Positions 62,984 to 64,000 of a stretch of DNA of 64,000 bases are shown here, piece by piece; the stretch's first letter is position 1; the number at the start of each line of letters is the position of its first letter. The notes below the pieces were generated by a model that made no database searches, had not been told where the DNA came from, and was given only the letters and a program-made list of their open reading frames with translations. The stretch is from CAYTPI01 sp964439625 (GTDB taxonomy: Bacteria > Chloroflexota > Anaerolineae > Aggregatilineales > UBA3940): the NCBI GenBank assembly GCA_964439625.1, contig CAYTPI010000017.1, positions 1 to 64,000 on the forward strand, written 5' to 3'. Both the position numbers and the translations under genes were made by a program.

Positions 62984-63829
62984 ATGACAGATATCTATAT
63001 ACCAAGCTATGACGAAATGATGAACCCACTACTACAGGCTCTGAGGGAACTTGGCGGGTCTGGTACGATACGAGAACTTGAAGCTGAGGTTGCCCAAATT
63101 ATGGCGCTTTCAGATGAACAGCTTGAGCTTCTACATGATGAGGAGCGCGGTGCGCGTACAGAATTTAGTTATAGGTTGGCTTGGACAAGAACATATTTAA
63201 AGAAGGTCGGTCTGATAATCAATTCTAGCCGAGGTGTGTGGGTAATGACTGCTTTGGGAAGACAACAGCACCATATTGACGAAGGTGCTGTTGTGAACCA
63301 AGTGCGGCAAATGGACGCGAAGTCTAGGTCTACGTCTGCTGGTGACATCCCTGAACCAGACGATATTCTGACTTGGGAAGATGAGCTGCTGGAGATATTG
63401 CTTAACATCACACCTGATGCCTTTGAGCGGCTGGTACAACAATTACTACGTGAGTCAGGCTTTACACAGGTGGAGGTGACGGGTGAACCCGGTGATGGCG
63501 GCATTGATGGCGTTGGCGTGCTTCAGTTGAATGGCTTGATAAGCTTTAAGGTATTGTTCCAAGCGAAACGTTGGAAAGGCTCCGTCGGGGCTAGTATCGT
63601 CAGAGACTTTCGCGGGGCAATGGCTGGTCGTGCAGATAAGGGATTGTTGGTAACAACCAGCACATTTACCCAAGACGCACAACGTGAAGCAACCCGTGAC
63701 GGGGCTGATGCCATTGACCTTGTCGATGGTGAAGCCCTTGTTAACAAGCTCAAGGAGCTTGGTTTGGGTGTTCGTACAGAGGTCGTTGAAAAAGTGATTA
63801 TTGACAAAGATTGGTTCACTGGCATATAA
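62984..63829 (+). CDS. mrr: Mrr-type restriction endonuclease
   Basis: 281 residues. The N-terminal winged helix (residues about 5-95) is the Mrr_N DNA-binding domain. The C-terminal Mrr_cat domain has the PD-(D/E)XK core: ERLVQQLLRESGFTQVEV, GDGGIDGVGV and FQAKRWKG. It cuts methylated foreign DNA in the E. coli case. It starts 12 nt after moeA with a GGAGGTG site, so it is probably cotranscribed with it. No methylase is adjacent, as expected for a type IV enzyme. Confidence 0.92.
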   Translation: MTDIYIPSYDEMMNPLLQALRELGGSGTIRELEAEVAQIMALSDEQLELLHDEERGARTEFSYRLAWTRTYLKKVGLIINSSRGVWVMTALGRQQHHIDEGAVVNQVRQMDAKSRSTSAGDIPEPDDILTWEDELLEILLNITPDAFERLVQQLLRESGFTQVEVTGEPGDGGIDGVGVLQLNGLISFKVLFQAKRWKGSVGASIVRDFRGAMAGRADKGLLVTTSTFTQDAQREATRDGADAIDLVDGEALVNKLKELGLGVRTEVVEKVIIDKDWFTGI

Positions 63830-63883
63830 GTAGCCGAGCTATTCTCTAGGGAGCTTAGGCTTGCAGGCATACGTGCGGTGTCC

Positions 63884-64000
63884 TTAGTTTGTGTTATTGG
63901 ATGGTTGCTCCGCATCGATACCGGCAAACAAATGTGAAACAATTGCCTTAGGCTCTTGATATTGAACCAAGAATGGGCGTAACATTGTTAGGTAGATGAT
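63884..64000 (-). CDS. C-terminal end of an unidentified gene (partial)
   Basis: An open minus-strand frame from the window edge to TAA at 63884-63886 encodes 38 residues including LTMLRPFLVQYQEPKAIVSH and ending in AEQPSNNTN. It reads like protein, but is too short to name. It is convergent with mrr. Confidence 0.45.
   Translation of the reverse strand: MIYLTMLRPFLVQYQEPKAIVSHLFAGIDAEQPSNNTN

Overview
The window looks like a chromosomal segment of a Chloroflexota bacterium, probably from the Anaerolineae side. This is inferred from gene style: solute-binding lipoproteins with long Glu/Ala linkers, several huge GT-C-type membrane proteins, FHA/HEAT/5TMR signalling proteins and a large P450/ABC catabolic region. 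It could not be checked by search. Base composition is moderately GC-rich and genes are dense on both strands.

Layout. 1-1345: an IS608-like IS200/IS605 element (TnpA plus a TnpB cut by the window edge) with a readable left end. 1630-6877: cupin, a microbial rhodopsin with the NDQ motif of light-driven sodium pumps, a glycosyltransferase, an ABC exporter and an unknown protein. 7042-17460: sugar and redox metabolism (Gfo/Idh/MocA oxidoreductase, fructose-1,6-bisphosphatase, D-lactate dehydrogenase translationally coupled to a TIR-domain protein), a degenerate class III cyclase domain, small unknown proteins, a 1092-residue membrane protein and a LOG-type hydrolase. 17754-24802: one minus-strand operon for nucleoside/methylthioadenosine salvage: MTA phosphorylase with no canonical start codon, BMP-family nucleoside ABC transporter, and MTA/SAH-type deaminase. 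24907-26004: tRNA-Gly(CCC) followed by a decayed XRE-ImmA gene and a GD-repeat protein.

26059-46654 is the most interesting region. It holds a Liv-type ABC transporter, three cytochromes P450, a gamma-glutamyl-amine synthetase, a MarR regulator, three glutamine-amidotransferase-fold hydrolases, two aldehyde dehydrogenases, an acetoacetate-decarboxylase-like protein, an FAH-family hydrolase, a type I extradiol dioxygenase and a GABA-type aminotransferase. The same 18-bp palindrome lies just downstream of a good sigma70-type promoter in front of the transporter operon and in front of the rightward operon, so the whole set looks like one MarR regulon. The gene content suggests uptake and catabolism of an amine (possibly aromatic or cyclic) by gamma-glutamylation, P450 oxidation, ring or C-C cleavage and transamination. 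The substrate cannot be read from sequence.

46811-64000: tryptophan 2,3-dioxygenase family protein, membrane glycosyltransferase-like proteins, a histidine kinase destroyed by frameshifts and two TAA codons, lipoproteins, HEAT and FHA proteins, a second histidine kinase, an intradiol-dioxygenase-like lipoprotein whose EGPFYP segment is at the C-terminus, a site-2 protease, a small 2Fe-2S ferredoxin, an SDR with His in place of the catalytic Tyr, a response regulator, MoeA, an Mrr-type endonuclease and the end of an unidentified gene.
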